A stretch of DNA of 11,907 nt from Phycisphaerae bacterium (GCA_030603035.1 JAUVYQ010000081.1:1-11907), one strand, 5' to 3'. Positions 1 to 5,447 are shown, counted from the stretch's first letter. Notes: a model not told the origin generated them from the sequence alone. Translations and numbers: made by a program.

Positions 1-71
1 GCCATTCCCTCAATACTTCTCAAACTGAAATGGCCTGAGTCTAAAAGCGATTTCAAATCGATTACAGTCAT
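1..71 (-). CDS. Possible 5' end of an unidentified gene leaving the window
   Basis: Read on the minus strand from the ATG at 71, 23 codons stay open to the window edge and give a natural-looking N-terminus (MTVIDLKSLLDSGHFSLRSI...). No clear Shine-Dalgarno sequence precedes it, and the fragment is too short to assign to a family. If real, it would be transcribed divergently from the ORFs that start at 148. The open frame could be chance over such a short distance, so this is only a candidate. Confidence 0.25.
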   Translation of the reverse strand, partial: MTVIDLKSLLDSGHFSLRSIEGM

Positions 72-147
72 TTTTGCTTGTAACCCAATCTTATTTAAAT
101 CGTTACGACGTTTTCCGAATCAAACAACCGGACAGTAGTGAGAACAT

Positions 148-450
148 ATGAAATCATGGGCTAATAAAAAGGCACATCAGAAGATTGACGAGTTGCAGTA
201 TTCGCAGCCTGTTGAAGACTTTGGTCAAAATGATTGGGAAAATTTTAAATTGGTATGTTTTCGCAGGCTCGGTGATACCATCGTTTCCACTTATGCTTAC
301 GACCAATTTGAAGAATCACCTTTTTTATATTCAGCCGTTCTAAAACCTGTTGGCCCACTTTCCCTATGGGAAAAGAGTAAAGATTTCATACATTACAAAC
401 TTCCTCTTGGTGATAAGTTTGTTGGGTTTCCCTACCCTAAGAAACGGTAG
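148..450 (+). CDS. Hypothetical protein (100 aa), possibly the N-terminal half of a split gene
   Basis: This ORF encodes a 100-residue soluble protein with no signal peptide or membrane segment. It is rich in aromatic and charged residues (for example ENFKLVCFRRLGD and YKLPLGDKFVGFPYPKK), and I do not recognise the family. The start is an ATG with only a weak purine stretch (GTGAGAA) upstream. It ends in TAG at 448-450. The next ORF begins 3 nt later in the same reading frame, so the two could be one gene of about 198 codons broken by an amber codon. Function unknown. Confidence 0.5.
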   Translation: MKSWANKKAHQKIDELQYSQPVEDFGQNDWENFKLVCFRRLGDTIVSTYAYDQFEESPFLYSAVLKPVGPLSLWEKSKDFIHYKLPLGDKFVGFPYPKKR

Positions 451-453
451 TTA

Positions 454-744
454 GTGGTGGACTTTTTCGCAATTGATGAGGATGCCTATGAAAAACATAT
501 AACTGTGTTTTTTAACAAGGCAACCAAAGACCCAAAAGCGTTGATTTCTGAACTGCTAATCAATGGAGGGAAGCTGCTTGGGGAAGTCGAGCGAAGAAGC
601 TCGTATGAGAACGGGTGGGGTAAAGCAGAAAAGATACAGCAAAACGAAGAGATGAAGAGATTGTATGAGCATTACAAAGGGCTTCGTATTAACAATACTG
701 AGGGGAACCTATTAGAGAATGATAATAAAATGCCCTCTGAATAA
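454..744 (+). CDS. Hypothetical protein (96 aa), possibly the C-terminal half of a split gene
   Basis: This is a charged, mostly helical-looking protein with no transmembrane segment and no family I recognise. The only usable starts are tandem GTG codons at 454 and 457, because no in-frame ATG occurs until near residue 67. No convincing Shine-Dalgarno sequence precedes them. It is in frame with the upstream ORF, with one TAG and one TTA codon between them. The poor start therefore favours either a single interrupted gene or coupled translation. The stop is TAA at 742-744, followed by a repeat-bearing spacer. Confidence 0.45.
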   Translation: MVDFFAIDEDAYEKHITVFFNKATKDPKALISELLINGGKLLGEVERRSSYENGWGKAEKIQQNEEMKRLYEHYKGLRINNTEGNLLENDNKMPSE

Positions 745-838
745 GGCTCGGCCTTGGTGCGGTGGCCTTTCGATTTTCAATTTACAATTGACGATGGTTC
801 GACTTTGCTCACCACAGGTTTACAATTGGGGAATTGGG

Positions 839-870
839 ATTGCCGCGCGAACCTACGGTTCGCTCGCAAT
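839..870. repeat. REP-like compound palindrome
   Basis: The perfect inverted repeat GCGAACC-TAC-GGTTCGC (847-863) is nested inside outer arms ATTGC (839-843) and GCAAT (866-870), giving a strong hairpin. It sits in the non-coding spacer 745-882, just past the 3' end of the minus-strand glycosyltransferase gene. The spacer also holds two TTTACAATT-type direct repeats (781 and 819 regions) and a GGTTCGACTTTGCTCACC stretch. Such compact palindromes resemble dispersed REP/BOX-type intergenic repeats. On either strand it could act as a transcript-end or RNA-stabilising hairpin. Membership of a genome-wide family is inferred. Confidence 0.55.
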
Positions 871-882
871 GACACAAAAATA

Positions 883-2157
883 TTAACGACTAAGCACAAT
901 TGTTTCAGTTGGGCCGAGGAGTTTGTATCGGATTCCTCCCCAGCAGATAGTTCTGCCGAAGGCGGAAGAGATAATAAAAAATAGCAGCAGTAACGACCAG
1001 AGCCAGAAGAAAAGGATGTCAGCGGCACGAGCGGCCCTCATTTGCGGCAAATCATACTTGAGCAATTTACTAATCATTTTCTGACGCATTATTGCCCGGC
1101 CCAGTTGACTTGCGAAAAACAAAATAGGTACAGCAGCAAAAAGTGGCAGGTTCGTATCTTTAATCGTTGCGGCATAGACTGCCAGGACGGCTCCGGCCCA
1201 TAAACCCAATATCGAGTATAAACTGCTGCACAATCCGAACCACCAGGTCCGCGGAGCGCTTACGCGGGTGATTAAAAATTGTCGCCGGCCAAATTCAAAA
1301 AGCCTTCGCCAGCTCGTGGATTCGTACGAAGCCGCCAGACAGGCAGGGACGAAAACCACTTTTTTGCCGGCCTTCTTGACGGCTAAGCTGAGCGACAAAT
1401 CATCGCTCAGGGCTTTTGGCCAGATTTTGTCAAGACCCACTTCGCGAAAGACATCAACGCGAATGGCCATAGACCCGCCCCAGGCTTGATTGAAACGGGT
1501 GCTACCAAGCAATTGGGCGATCTTAGCGTTCACAGCCGATAGGGCCAGACTGGCCAGATTGTTCTTTTTCGGTATAAACCAACGATAGCCGCTGGCAGTG
1601 CCATTTTTGGACTTTCGAAGAGGCCAAACTATGTGACTTAGCCAGTCGCTGCGGACAGAAATATCGGAATCGGCAAAGGCCAGGACTTCGACATCATCGC
1701 CAATTCTCTCATAGCAGTAGAGCAAATTATGGTTTTTTTGACTGCAGGATTGTCCCTGACCCGCCCCGTTAGAAAACTTCCTTTTTAGAGACTGTTGCCC
1801 GCTTGTGGAATTTCTAACGGGGCCCGCAACGAATACCTGTACGTCTTGAGCCTTTGAGCTTTGGCTTAGTCGGTTTTTCAATTTGCATAATTCGTCATAG
1901 GCCGGGTCCGACTTATCGGCAACCACGAACCACAGCAGATAATTTTCGTAGTCCTGATTAAAAAATGAGGTGATATTTTTTTCAAAAGCTGAATCCAGGT
2001 CCTTGCACGGCACAATCAGGGCGGTCCGAGGGCGATATAATGAACGCTTCTTTTTGTATTTCGCCAGCGCATAGCGATAGTTGCGACGCATCTGGATGAA
2101 GAAGACTAATTGCGACAGAATTGCTGCCAGGGCTATATAATAATACCAATCCATCAT
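883..2157 (-). CDS. Membrane GT2 glycosyltransferase, ceramide glucosyltransferase / HpnI-like
   Basis: The 424-residue protein has an N-terminal membrane anchor (about residues 5-22), a GT-A catalytic domain in the cytoplasm and C-terminal membrane segments (about 308-330, 338-352 and 381-398). GT2 landmarks are visible: TALIVPCKD with D53/D55 for the nucleotide, the DSD metal motif at 163-165, the acid pair DD at 252-253, and an FGRRQFLITR segment near 289-298 in place of Q/RxxRW. The GQGQSCSQKNHNLL stretch and the C-terminal W-GGIRYKLL are typical of ceramide-glucosyltransferase and hopanoid-type (HpnI) enzymes. The sugar and lipid acceptor cannot be told from sequence. Residues 113-133 come from an inserted palindromic element and look like an extra surface loop before the SQKNHNLL motif. 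No good ribosome site is seen at the MMDW start. It lies 125 bp downstream of the phosphoesterase gene on the same strand. Confidence 0.85.
   Translation of the reverse strand: MMDWYYYIALAAILSQLVFFIQMRRNYRYALAKYKKKRSLYRPRTALIVPCKDLDSAFEKNITSFFNQDYENYLLWFVVADKSDPAYDELCKLKNRLSQSSKAQDVQVFVAGPVRNSTSGQQSLKRKFSNGAGQGQSCSQKNHNLLYCYERIGDDVEVLAFADSDISVRSDWLSHIVWPLRKSKNGTASGYRWFIPKKNNLASLALSAVNAKIAQLLGSTRFNQAWGGSMAIRVDVFREVGLDKIWPKALSDDLSLSLAVKKAGKKVVFVPACLAASYESTSWRRLFEFGRRQFLITRVSAPRTWWFGLCSSLYSILGLWAGAVLAVYAATIKDTNLPLFAAVPILFFASQLGRAIMRQKMISKLLKYDLPQMRAARAADILFFWLWSLLLLFFIISSAFGRTICWGGIRYKLLGPTETIVLSR
1760..1827. repeat. In-frame palindromic insertion element with 5-bp target duplication
   Basis: Within the glycosyltransferase gene, CCCGTTAGAAA (1765-1775) and TTTCTAACGGG (1811-1821) form a perfect 11-bp inverted repeat, extended to 13 bp by flanking G/C bases. 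A second short stem (TTCC 1778-1781 with GGAA 1807-1810) continues inside. The 58-bp unit 1765-1822 is bounded by the direct repeat CCCGC at 1760-1764 and 1823-1827. The insert plus one duplicated 5-mer is 63 bp, exactly 21 codons. Removing it restores VFVAG-QGQSCSQKNHNLL, which reads smoothly as the family motif. This is a non-autonomous, MITE-like unit, comparable in behaviour to the Rickettsia palindromic elements that live inside genes. Confidence 0.75.
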
Positions 2158-2282
2158 AAGAAATTAAAAATATAAAATGTAAAATGCAAAATTGCATTAC
2201 AAAATTCAAAATATTTCTTGCTTTCTTTTTGGCTTTTAATTTTAAGATTTGTGTTTTGGTTTTGCACTTTTGCTTTGAGTTT
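2158..2282. repeat. AT-rich repeat spacer with a palindrome
   Basis: This spacer between the phosphoesterase and glycosyltransferase genes is strongly AT-rich. It is built from AAAATGTAAAATGCAAAATT-like reiterations that change to T-rich ones after about 2215. It contains the perfect palindrome AATGCAA-AA-TTGCATT (2183-2198). I see no ORF, no ribosome site for the downstream glycosyltransferase and no clear promoter hexamers, so whether the two genes share a transcript is undecided. Confidence 0.5.
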
Positions 2283-3131
2283 TTAAGATATAAAAGTCAA
2301 CGGGATTATCAGGTCGATTAGCTGCTCAATAGTGTAGGATTTTGCCAGGCTGAACGCGAGCAAACAGCCGTGATTATGGTCGGAGGCAATAATTATCAGA
2401 TTCTTGCCGGCCAGGCTCCATCCTTGCTGTTGCGGTTGATGGCCGAGAATAAAAATATCAACGTCGAGGAGCTTGGCCATCTTATCGAGCAGTGCCTGAC
2501 TGTGTTTTCTGCCCCACGTTAAAAGGTAAGCTGAACCGGGTTTGACCACATCGTTGATTTTCAGCTGTCTTTCCAGAACCTCTGTGTCGAATTTATCGAT
2601 GTAACGGTCGCTGGGCAGCGAATGCGACAGCCAGATTCTGTTATCACATCTGACCGCTAACGGTTGTGAAAATAGAAATTGTCTTATCGCCAGTTGGATA
2701 TCAGCGCTGGCCTGCTTGAATTCTCGGTCCAAAGCCGACTTTATTGAGCGGTTCATTTCTTTGCCGTCTTTCATAACTTTGCTGTTGTTGATGAAAGTGG
2801 TGTCATGATTTCCCATAATAATATGGACGCGGTCGGGGAAGCTTAATTTATAGCGGGCAACGTCGAACAACAATTTATAAGATAGACACCCGCCTTTGGA
2901 ATCCTGGGGGCCTCCGTGTATGATTTCCTGCAGGACGATATGCCTGTCGGGCTTGTTTTCCAAATCGGCAAAAGCAGCTATTCTTTCGAAGTTTCGCCGA
3001 TGTCCGTGAATATCGCCGGTTATAATCAGGCTGCCGTCAGCAGGCAAATGAATCAAATTACCACGTCGAAACTTGTCTGCGTTGCTGGCTTCTACACCCT
3101 TGTTCAGCAAATCAATTATTGTTTGAGGCAT
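2283..3131 (-). CDS. Calcineurin-like metallophosphoesterase
   Basis: This 282-residue soluble protein belongs to the calcineurin-like (PPP-type) phosphoesterase superfamily. It shows the metal-binding series GDIHG (39-43), GNHD (107-110), SHSLP with H170, and LGH with H231. The usual second motif, GDxxDRG, is replaced by QEIIHGG (68-74), so the bridging aspartate position appears to be a glutamate and the DRG is lost. Substrate preference may therefore differ from classic protein phosphatases or Ap4A hydrolases. The ATG at 3131 lies 20 bp inside the end of the upstream kinase gene, suggesting translational coupling and a shared task. A phosphoprotein phosphatase opposing the kinase is plausible but is inference; a nucleotide-directed role is equally open. 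Confidence 0.8.
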   Translation of the reverse strand: MPQTIIDLLNKGVEASNADKFRRGNLIHLPADGSLIITGDIHGHRRNFERIAAFADLENKPDRHIVLQEIIHGGPQDSKGGCLSYKLLFDVARYKLSFPDRVHIIMGNHDTTFINNSKVMKDGKEMNRSIKSALDREFKQASADIQLAIRQFLFSQPLAVRCDNRIWLSHSLPSDRYIDKFDTEVLERQLKINDVVKPGSAYLLTWGRKHSQALLDKMAKLLDVDIFILGHQPQQQGWSLAGKNLIIIASDHNHGCLLAFSLAKSYTIEQLIDLIIPLTFIS

Positions 3132-3996
3132 TTTTATTCGTTTTTATCTCCCGAAAGGGATGCCCCTTGGCACTGCCCCCAAATATGCTGTGTATCATCA
3201 GGTCCAGTCTCGATATAACGGTCATCATATTACGCGGGCGCTCTGCGGGGTTGTCTTCTACGCAATCCATTACGAGTTTTGATATTCCTAACGGTATTTG
3301 TTTTTTCAGTTCGTGAGGCGCTCGGCGGGGTTGGGGTACAGCCAGGCCAAAGCTGTCCTTTTTAGGTATCAAGGTAGGGACGCTCTTTCCGGTAAGGGCC
3401 CAGTACATTGTCGCCCCCAGATTGAAGATATCGGTTTTTGGGCCGAGCGGCTTGCGCCTAACCTGCTCAGGCGCAATGTAATCCGGGGTGCCCTGAATAC
3501 GCTGCTTTGTCGTTCCGATTTTGCAGCTCTGGCCGAGGTCTATAATTTTAATCGCGCCGGCTTTGCTCATAAGAATATTATTGGGCTTTATATCGCAGTG
3601 AACAAATCCGTGCTGGTGCATAGCATTAAGGCCGGTTGCGACCATCCTGAATACAAGCAATACATCGACCAAACTCAAAGTAGGGCCCTCTTCGAGGGTT
3701 TTACCTTCAAATAGTTCCATAGAAAGCAGTAGCTCTTTTACTTTGAACATATTGCGTATTTTCTTTAGTTTGTAGCACTTACGGACGTAGGGGTGGTCTA
3801 TGCGCCGGGCCAGTTTATATTCGGTCTCTGTCTGCTCGAAGATTCTTGAATCTTCCGGCCTTTCAAATATAACTCGTTTTAGAGCAACATTGGTCTTGTC
3901 CTGCTCGTCGGTTGCCATATAGATTGTGCTGCGAGCACCGGTTCCAATGCGTTTGATTATGGTAAACCCACCGACGTTGAGTATATCCTTAGCCAT
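3112..3996 (-). CDS. Small PknB-like Ser/Thr protein kinase
   Basis: The 294 residues form essentially one Hanks-type kinase domain with a short tail and no transmembrane segment, so it should be cytoplasmic. Visible motifs are the glycine loop GTGARST (18-24), catalytic lysine K40 in VALK, the catalytic loop HCDIKPNN (133-140), the metal motif DLG (153-155), GTPDYIAPE (169-177) and the D189-x4-G helix motif. The catalytic loop has Cys before the Asp (HCD, a non-RD kinase) and DLG instead of DFG. Both occur in active kinases and suggest activity without activation-loop phosphorylation. The C-terminus (KTNKNASNNN) overlaps the downstream metallophosphoesterase start by 20 bp. No sensor domain is attached, so the signal is unknown. 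A long non-coding spacer precedes it and must carry its promoter. Confidence 0.9.
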   Translation of the reverse strand: MAKDILNVGGFTIIKRIGTGARSTIYMATDEQDKTNVALKRVIFERPEDSRIFEQTETEYKLARRIDHPYVRKCYKLKKIRNMFKVKELLLSMELFEGKTLEEGPTLSLVDVLLVFRMVATGLNAMHQHGFVHCDIKPNNILMSKAGAIKIIDLGQSCKIGTTKQRIQGTPDYIAPEQVRRKPLGPKTDIFNLGATMYWALTGKSVPTLIPKKDSFGLAVPQPRRAPHELKKQIPLGISKLVMDCVEDNPAERPRNMMTVISRLDLMIHSIFGGSAKGHPFREIKTNKNASNNN

Positions 3997-4169
3997 ATTA
4001 CCAACAACCTGGAATTTAACAATCTACCGATATTTCACTACCTATTTATAAGATGCGCTGAACGGGCCTTCTGTTCCGTTAATTTTGCTATTCAGCAGTA
4101 GAGTTACTATTCGTATAAGACGCAAAACAGCCGGGAATCTTACAACCTTTTTTCTAAAAACCTGAAAAT

Positions 4170-4190
4170 ATGTAAAAAACATCTTTACAT
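4170..4190. promoter_or_regulatory. Inverted repeat, possible operator upstream of the kinase gene
   Basis: ATGTAAA (4170-4176) and TTTACAT (4184-4190) are perfect 7-bp arms around a 7-bp centre, about 170 bp upstream of the kinase start. The size and spacing would fit a dimeric regulator. In such AT-rich DNA it may be chance, and no regulator gene is adjacent. Confidence 0.25.
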
Positions 4191-4305
4191 TAAACTGTAG
4201 GCCGCTTCACTTAAGTTTTTGTAAAGTCAGCAATCTACAATATAATTCGTTAGTTGTCCAGCATTACAGGGTTTTTTCGCGGTATCGCCAAAAAAAAGAT
4301 GAACC

Positions 4306-4333
4306 TTGACAAAGCTGTTGAAATGTAGATAAT
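4306..4333 (+). promoter_or_regulatory. Sigma70-type promoter for the tRNA-Asn cluster
   Basis: A consensus -35 TTGACA (4306-4311) is followed after 16 nt by GATAAT (4328-4333). Transcription would start near 4340, about 57 nt before the first tRNA-like sequence at 4397. It would continue through the intact tRNA-Asn and probably into the GIY-YIG gene, since no terminator is seen between them. Confidence 0.6.
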
Positions 4334-4396
4334 GCTTTAAAGTAATTTAGACGAAAACGACTTTTGGAATGTAACGTATTGATTTTAGTTGGCTAT

Positions 4397-4486
4397 TCCC
4401 CGATAGCTCAACTGGTAGAGCGAGTCCGGCAGCCGAAGGCTGACGGATTAACCGTTAGGTTGTAGGTTCGAGCCGTACTCGGGGAA
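4397..4486 (+). pseudogene. tRNA-Asn-like sequence with hairpin replacing the anticodon arm
   Basis: The acceptor arms TCCCCGA (4397-4403) and TCGGGGA (4479-4485) and the D arm GCTC/GAGC match the intact tRNA-Asn at 4552 exactly. The region that should be a 17-nt anticodon arm is 34 nt long. It holds a hairpin at 4425-4447: arms TCCG-G-CAGCC and GGCTG-A-CGGA around a GAA loop, with one G/A mismatch. The 3' remnant TTAACCGTTAGG of an Asn anticodon arm follows. No 7-base anticodon loop can be drawn, and no class II fold with a long variable arm fits. The T stem also has a G-G clash (GTAGG against CGTAC). It is most likely a non-functional tRNA scar, and it shares 57 of 58 bases with the copy at 4877. 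Confidence 0.75.
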
Positions 4487-4551
4487 TTTGTGTGGGCAAG
4501 GTAAATAAAGACAAGTGCTGCGTTGAAAATATCAGAATTAGAGCTAATTGT

Positions 4552-4624
4552 TCCCCGATAGCTCAACTGGTAGAGCGAGCGGCTGTTAACCGCTAGGTTG
4601 TAGGTTCGAGTCCTACTCGGGGAG
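4552..4624 (+). tRNA. tRNA-Asn (anticodon GTT)
   Basis: A complete 73-nt cloverleaf can be drawn. The acceptor is TCCCCGA/TCGGGGA (4552-4558 and 4617-4623) with G discriminator at 4624, and the D stem is GCTC/GAGC. The anticodon stem is AGCGG/CCGCT around loop CTGTTAA, with anticodon GTT at 4585-4587. The variable loop is AGGTT, and the T arm is GTAGG-TTCGAGT-CCTAC. All stems pair perfectly, CCA is not encoded, and the conserved GG, TTC and A positions are present. It is the only functional copy of the three tRNA-like sequences here. Its 3' end runs straight into the GIY-YIG gene. Confidence 0.95.
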
Positions 4625-4626
4625 GT

Positions 4627-4905
4627 GTGGCATTTTTTGTGTACGTAATCGAAAGTTTGACTACTGGTCGGCGTTATATCGGCCAGACCAGCGACTTGAA
4701 TCGCCGTTTGGCAGAACATAACGACCCGGCGCACAAGCCCGCAAAGTATACTTCCAAGCAGGCTGGCCCCTGGAAACTAATCTATCAGGAAATCCATCCG
4801 ACGCGCTCCCAAGCCATGCGGCGTGAACGCTGGCTCAAATCAATAACAGGGCGACGATGGCTAAATGCCAAACTTAGTAGAGCGAGTCCGGCGGCCGAAG
4901 GCTGA
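4627..4905 (+). CDS. GIY-YIG nuclease family protein (UPF0213/URI-type)
   Basis: The 92-residue protein is a stand-alone GIY-YIG domain. VYV (5-7) and YIG (17-19) form the two-part signature, with the conserved Arg in NRRL (25-28) and H31-N32. Near the C-terminus comes RRERWLKS (about 64-72) with the Glu expected to bind metal. Such single-domain proteins cut or nick DNA in the bacterial UPF0213 group, whose roles are poorly known. The GTG start at 4627 gives the usual family N-terminus (AFFVYVIES). The GGGGAGG at the end of the tRNA could serve as Shine-Dalgarno sequence, though it is only 1 nt from this GTG; an alternative GTG lies at 4639. The last residues (LSRASPAAEG) and the stop are encoded by tRNA-derived and hairpin sequence, so the gene is physically fused to its tRNA-like tail. 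Confidence 0.8.
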   Translation: MAFFVYVIESLTTGRRYIGQTSDLNRRLAEHNDPAHKPAKYTSKQAGPWKLIYQEIHPTRSQAMRRERWLKSITGRRWLNAKLSRASPAAEG

Positions 4906-4948
4906 CGGATTAACCGTTAGGTTGTAGGTTCGAGTTCTGCTCGTGGAG
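4877..4948 (+). pseudogene. 5'-truncated tRNA-Asn-like copy with the same hairpin
   Basis: From GTAGAGCGAG (4877-4886) through 4934 this copy matches 4415-4472 at 57 of 58 positions; the only difference is G4893 against A4431. It lacks the 5' acceptor strand and the first D-stem strand. It keeps the hairpin (4887-4909), the TTAACCGTTAGG remnant, a wobble-containing T arm (GTAGG/TCTGC) and a decayed acceptor strand TCGTGGA. It contains the stop codon of the GIY-YIG ORF (TGA 4903-4905). A T-run follows at 4950-4955 after a small CGAG/CTCG hairpin and might end transcription weakly. Confidence 0.75.
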
Positions 4949-5035
4949 GTTTTTTATTGAACATAAGCTGCTTTTTCACTACATTATCCTCAGAAAAGGC
5001 AGTTTTGGCAGGATTGCGAAAAATTAAATTATTTT

Positions 5036-5066
5036 TTGAACACAACATACCCCAGGGGGGTATAAT
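5036..5066 (+). promoter_or_regulatory. CsoR-type operator overlapping the csoR promoter
   Basis: A G/C-tract palindrome, ATACCCC (5047-5053) and GGGGTAT (5057-5063) around a 3-bp centre, has the form bound by CsoR/RcnR repressors. Its right arm runs into a consensus -10 TATAAT (5061-5066). A -35-like TTGAAC (5036-5041) sits 19 bp upstream of that, longer than optimal. Bound repressor would cover the spacer and -10. The start of transcription would be near 5073, leaving a leader of about 22 nt before csoR. It is the only such site in the window, so the whole efflux operon is probably controlled from here. Confidence 0.8.
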
Positions 5067-5094
5067 AAAAGTGCAGATACAAAAGGCATAAGAG

Positions 5095-5376
5095 ATGAAG
5101 AAAAATCCGAGTCACGAGGATAATCTGGTTGCATTAAGACGAATTGAGGGGCAGGTTCGCGGCGTTCAAGGGATGATCGAAAATCGTAAATACTGTATTG
5201 ATATTTTAAACCAGATATATGCTGTCAGAGGTGCCCTTGCCAGGGTAGAAGAAAGGATTTTAGAAAAGCACTTTCAACACTGCGTAACTGAAGCCGTAAA
5301 AGGAAGTTCTGAAAAAGAAAAACAGCAAAAGCTGAATGAAATTCTAAAACTAATACATCAAACACGCACGGTATAA
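5095..5376 (+). CDS. csoR: CsoR-type copper-sensing repressor
   Basis: This 93-residue all-helical DUF156 protein has the hallmark LRRIEGQVRGV near residues 14-24. The metal ligands C34, H59 and C63 have the same spacing as the Cu(I) ligands C36, H61 and C65 of Mycobacterium CsoR. That points to Cu(I) rather than nickel (RcnR, His at the last position) or formaldehyde (FrmR). Apo-protein tetramers bind the G/C-tract operator, and Cu(I) binding releases them. It is first in the operon, 28 bp after the -10 box overlapping its operator, so it should repress itself together with the efflux genes. The ribosome site is weak (AAGAG just before ATG), which suits a low-abundance repressor. Confidence 0.92.
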   Translation: MKKNPSHEDNLVALRRIEGQVRGVQGMIENRKYCIDILNQIYAVRGALARVEERILEKHFQHCVTEAVKGSSEKEKQQKLNEILKLIHQTRTV

Positions 5377-5447
5377 AATATGGTCGTATGAAGCGGCTTA
5401 TCTGTATAATGAAATGGTTACACCGTACAATTTAAGGAGCTGAAAAT

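Larger units (their letters stand above)
3997..4396. other. Non-coding spacer between divergent kinase and tRNA-Asn region
   Basis: No protein ORF of substance is seen in these 400 bases. Near the kinase it holds a short hairpin (AACGG 4061-4065 with CCGTT 4076-4080) and an inverted repeat at 4170-4190. Toward the tRNA side there are two plus-strand promoter candidates: TTGTAA (4219-4224) with TATAAT (4241-4246) at 16-nt spacing, and TTGACA (4306-4311) with GATAAT (4328-4333). A minus-strand TATAAA (complement of 4045-4050) could be a kinase -10, but I find no matching -35. A small RNA starting near 4253 is possible but unsupported. Confidence 0.5.
4625..4948 (+). mobile_element. Putative tRNA-linked GIY-YIG selfish element
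   Basis: The unit consists of a GIY-YIG nuclease gene beginning right after an intact tRNA-Asn, and a 3' tail that duplicates part of a tRNA-Asn (GTAGAGCGAG, a hairpin, then the 3' half of the tRNA). The same tail is found inside the disrupted tRNA copy at 4397-4486, upstream of the intact tRNA. This arrangement suggests a homing-type element that enters tRNA-Asn sites and carries a replacement tRNA segment, with the upstream copy as the scar of a lost element. The boundaries and mobility are inferred. No terminal repeats other than the tRNA-derived ones are visible. Confidence 0.4.

Noticed and set aside
48..60. Palindrome CGATTT-C-AAATCG
   Set aside because: It is short and lies within a possible coding start; there is nothing else to support a binding site.
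754..984. 76-codon plus-strand ORF
   Set aside because: It crosses the repeat spacer and runs antisense into the glycosyltransferase C-terminus; its composition reflects repeats.
3298..3714. 138-codon plus-strand ORF
   Set aside because: It is antisense to the kinase gene, across its catalytic motifs, and has no ribosome site.
4397..4486. A functional class II tRNA (Ser, Leu or Tyr type)
   Set aside because: The 90-nt length tempted, but no 5-bp stem with a 7-nt anticodon loop can be formed and the acceptor and D arms are those of tRNA-Asn.
4408..4734. 108-codon minus-strand ORF with SRTRTYNL repeats
   Set aside because: It is translated tRNA antisense sequence; the repeated peptide comes from duplicated T arms.
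4397..4948. CRISPR-like repeat spacing
   Set aside because: The repeated units are tRNA-derived, unequally spaced and only three in number; no repeat-spacer array occurs anywhere in the window.
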